Positions 6,663-7,358 of a stretch of DNA of 7,358 bases are shown here, in pieces; positions within the stretch are counted from its first letter, which is position 1, and each line of letters starts with the position of its first letter. Source of the stretch: an uncultured Pyrinomonas sp. (GTDB lineage: Bacteria; Acidobacteriota; Blastocatellia; Pyrinomonadales; Pyrinomonadaceae); contig CAKZOF010000204.1 of assembly GCA_937135995.1 (NCBI GenBank), positions 1 to 7,358 on the forward strand. The letters are read 5' to 3'. Below the pieces are notes generated by a model. The model was not told the origin of the DNA, ran no database searches, and saw only the letters and a program-made list of their open reading frames with translations. Position numbers and translations under genes: made by a program.

Positions 6663-7358
6663 CTACTCGGCGTTGAGCTGGTCGATGATGGCGCGCACCC
6701 GTTCGGCATCCGCCGTGCGTTTGAGCTTGTAGTAGAGTCGCGCCAGCAGGACGTGTGCCGCCGTGAATTTCGGCATCTTCTCAACGACGCGCTCGAGCAA
6801 TCGCACCGCTTCTTCTGTGTCGCCTTTGGCCTGCGCTAACTGGGCCATCTGGTAAAGAACGCTGCCGTCGTCGGGGCGCAGCGCGAGCGCTGTTTGAAGA
6901 TACTTGGCCGCTTCATCCAACCGCCCGTCCTCGCGAAGCAACCAGCCGAGCCGCGCGTTGGCGTTGAAGTCGCGCGGGTTGATTTCGAGCTCGGCCAGAT
7001 ACTCTTTGATCGCCTGCTCGCGATTGCCAGAGAAGAGGTAAGCATTGCCGAGTTGCGAATGCACGGTCGGCAAGCGCGGGTTGAGCCGCTTCGCTTCGGA
7101 AAGCTCTTCGATCGCCTTGGGAAGTTCTTTGGCCGCCAAATGCAACGCGCCGACGATCAGGTGCGCTTCGGCTGAGTCCAATCGGTTGAAGACGCGCTCG
7201 ACCAACTCGGTAGCCGGCGCGATCTGATCGTTGCTCAAGTAAGCGTGGGCCAGCGCGTAAGCGACGCCGAGATCGTCGGGCTGTGCGCGGTGAACTGCCT
7301 CCAGTTCGCGGATAGCTTCCGGCAGCCGGTTGAGTTGATAAAGGCATAGGCCGAGAAG
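6663..7358 (-). CDS. TPR-repeat protein, 5' partial
   Basis: The C-terminal 231 residues of a tetratricopeptide repeat protein whose start lies beyond the right edge. The TTG at 7238 is an internal Leu, not a start: the frame is open to the edge and the extra residues (LYQLNRLPEAIRELEA, then AYALAHAYLSND) are clear TPR helices. Counting from the first visible codon, repeats run at about 1-28, 29-62, 63-95, 96-129, 130-163, 164-197 and 198-225. Several have the usual A/G/A/P pattern, such as LGNAYLFSGNREQAIKEYLAxxxxNP. The end, RTADAERVRAIIDQLN, resembles the end of the other TPR protein in this window (RKADAERARETFVRLN), suggesting related proteins. The gene ends in TAG and is followed in frame by 16 coding-like codons. 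Whether it shares the operon with the downstream genes across the 279-nt gap is open. Export cannot be judged without the N-terminus. Confidence 0.88.
   Translation of the reverse strand, partial: LLGLCLYQLNRLPEAIRELEAVHRAQPDDLGVAYALAHAYLSNDQIAPATELVERVFNRLDSAEAHLIVGALHLAAKELPKAIEELSEAKRLNPRLPTVHSQLGNAYLFSGNREQAIKEYLAELEINPRDFNANARLGWLLREDGRLDEAAKYLQTALALRPDDGSVLYQMAQLAQAKGDTEEAVRLLERVVEKMPKFTAAHVLLARLYYKLKRTADAERVRAIIDQLNAE

Noticed and set aside
7236..7238. TTG at 7238 as the start of the upstream TPR gene
   Set aside because: The frame stays open to the window edge and the additional 40 residues are clear TPR sequence, so this codon is internal.

Overview
The window looks like a chromosomal segment from an acidobacterium. 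The strongest clue is the first gene. It carries the VWFA-related domain described as characteristic of Acidobacteria (the TIGR03436 type), including the motifs GRKAIIFFSEG and YYVLTYVP and a GYYA end. DNA is GC-rich throughout, and long antisense shadow frames are common. No RNA gene, transposase, integrase, CRISPR array, attachment site or origin is visible. Assignment below phylum level is not supportable from this sequence.

Layout. The plus strand holds one gene, the 3' part of a VWFA-related protein (2-1771, 5' end outside the window). A 96-nt convergent spacer follows. The rest lies on the minus strand. In transcription order (high to low coordinates) it holds: a TPR protein whose start lies beyond the right edge (7358-6663); a 279-nt gap; a small secreted protein of unknown family (6383-6087); a CRTAC1-like seven-bladed FG-GAP/VCBS propeller with a C-terminal ASPIC/UnbV domain (6077-4377); a second TPR protein with a signal peptide (4332-3112); and a membrane-anchored cytochrome with seven CxxCH haem motifs (3112-1868). 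The last four are tightly packed. Gaps are 9 and 44 nt, and the final pair shares a TGATG stop/start overlap, so they are very probably one operon. The first TPR gene may belong to it or to a neighbouring unit.

How the genes may work together. All four downstream products carry an export signal or membrane anchor. The set therefore looks like a periplasmic or outer-envelope module: a multihaem electron carrier, a Ca-binding propeller, TPR scaffold proteins and a small secreted partner. What the module does is not shown by the sequence. Propeller, TPR and multihaem proteins of these types are familiar in Acidobacteria and Planctomycetes, but I know of no established function for this exact gene order.

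Points for a second look are the small unrecognised secreted protein, an amber stop in the upstream TPR gene followed by a coding-like in-frame tail, the haem arrangement of the cytochrome, and an Ala/Gly-rich insertion in the VWFA-related protein.
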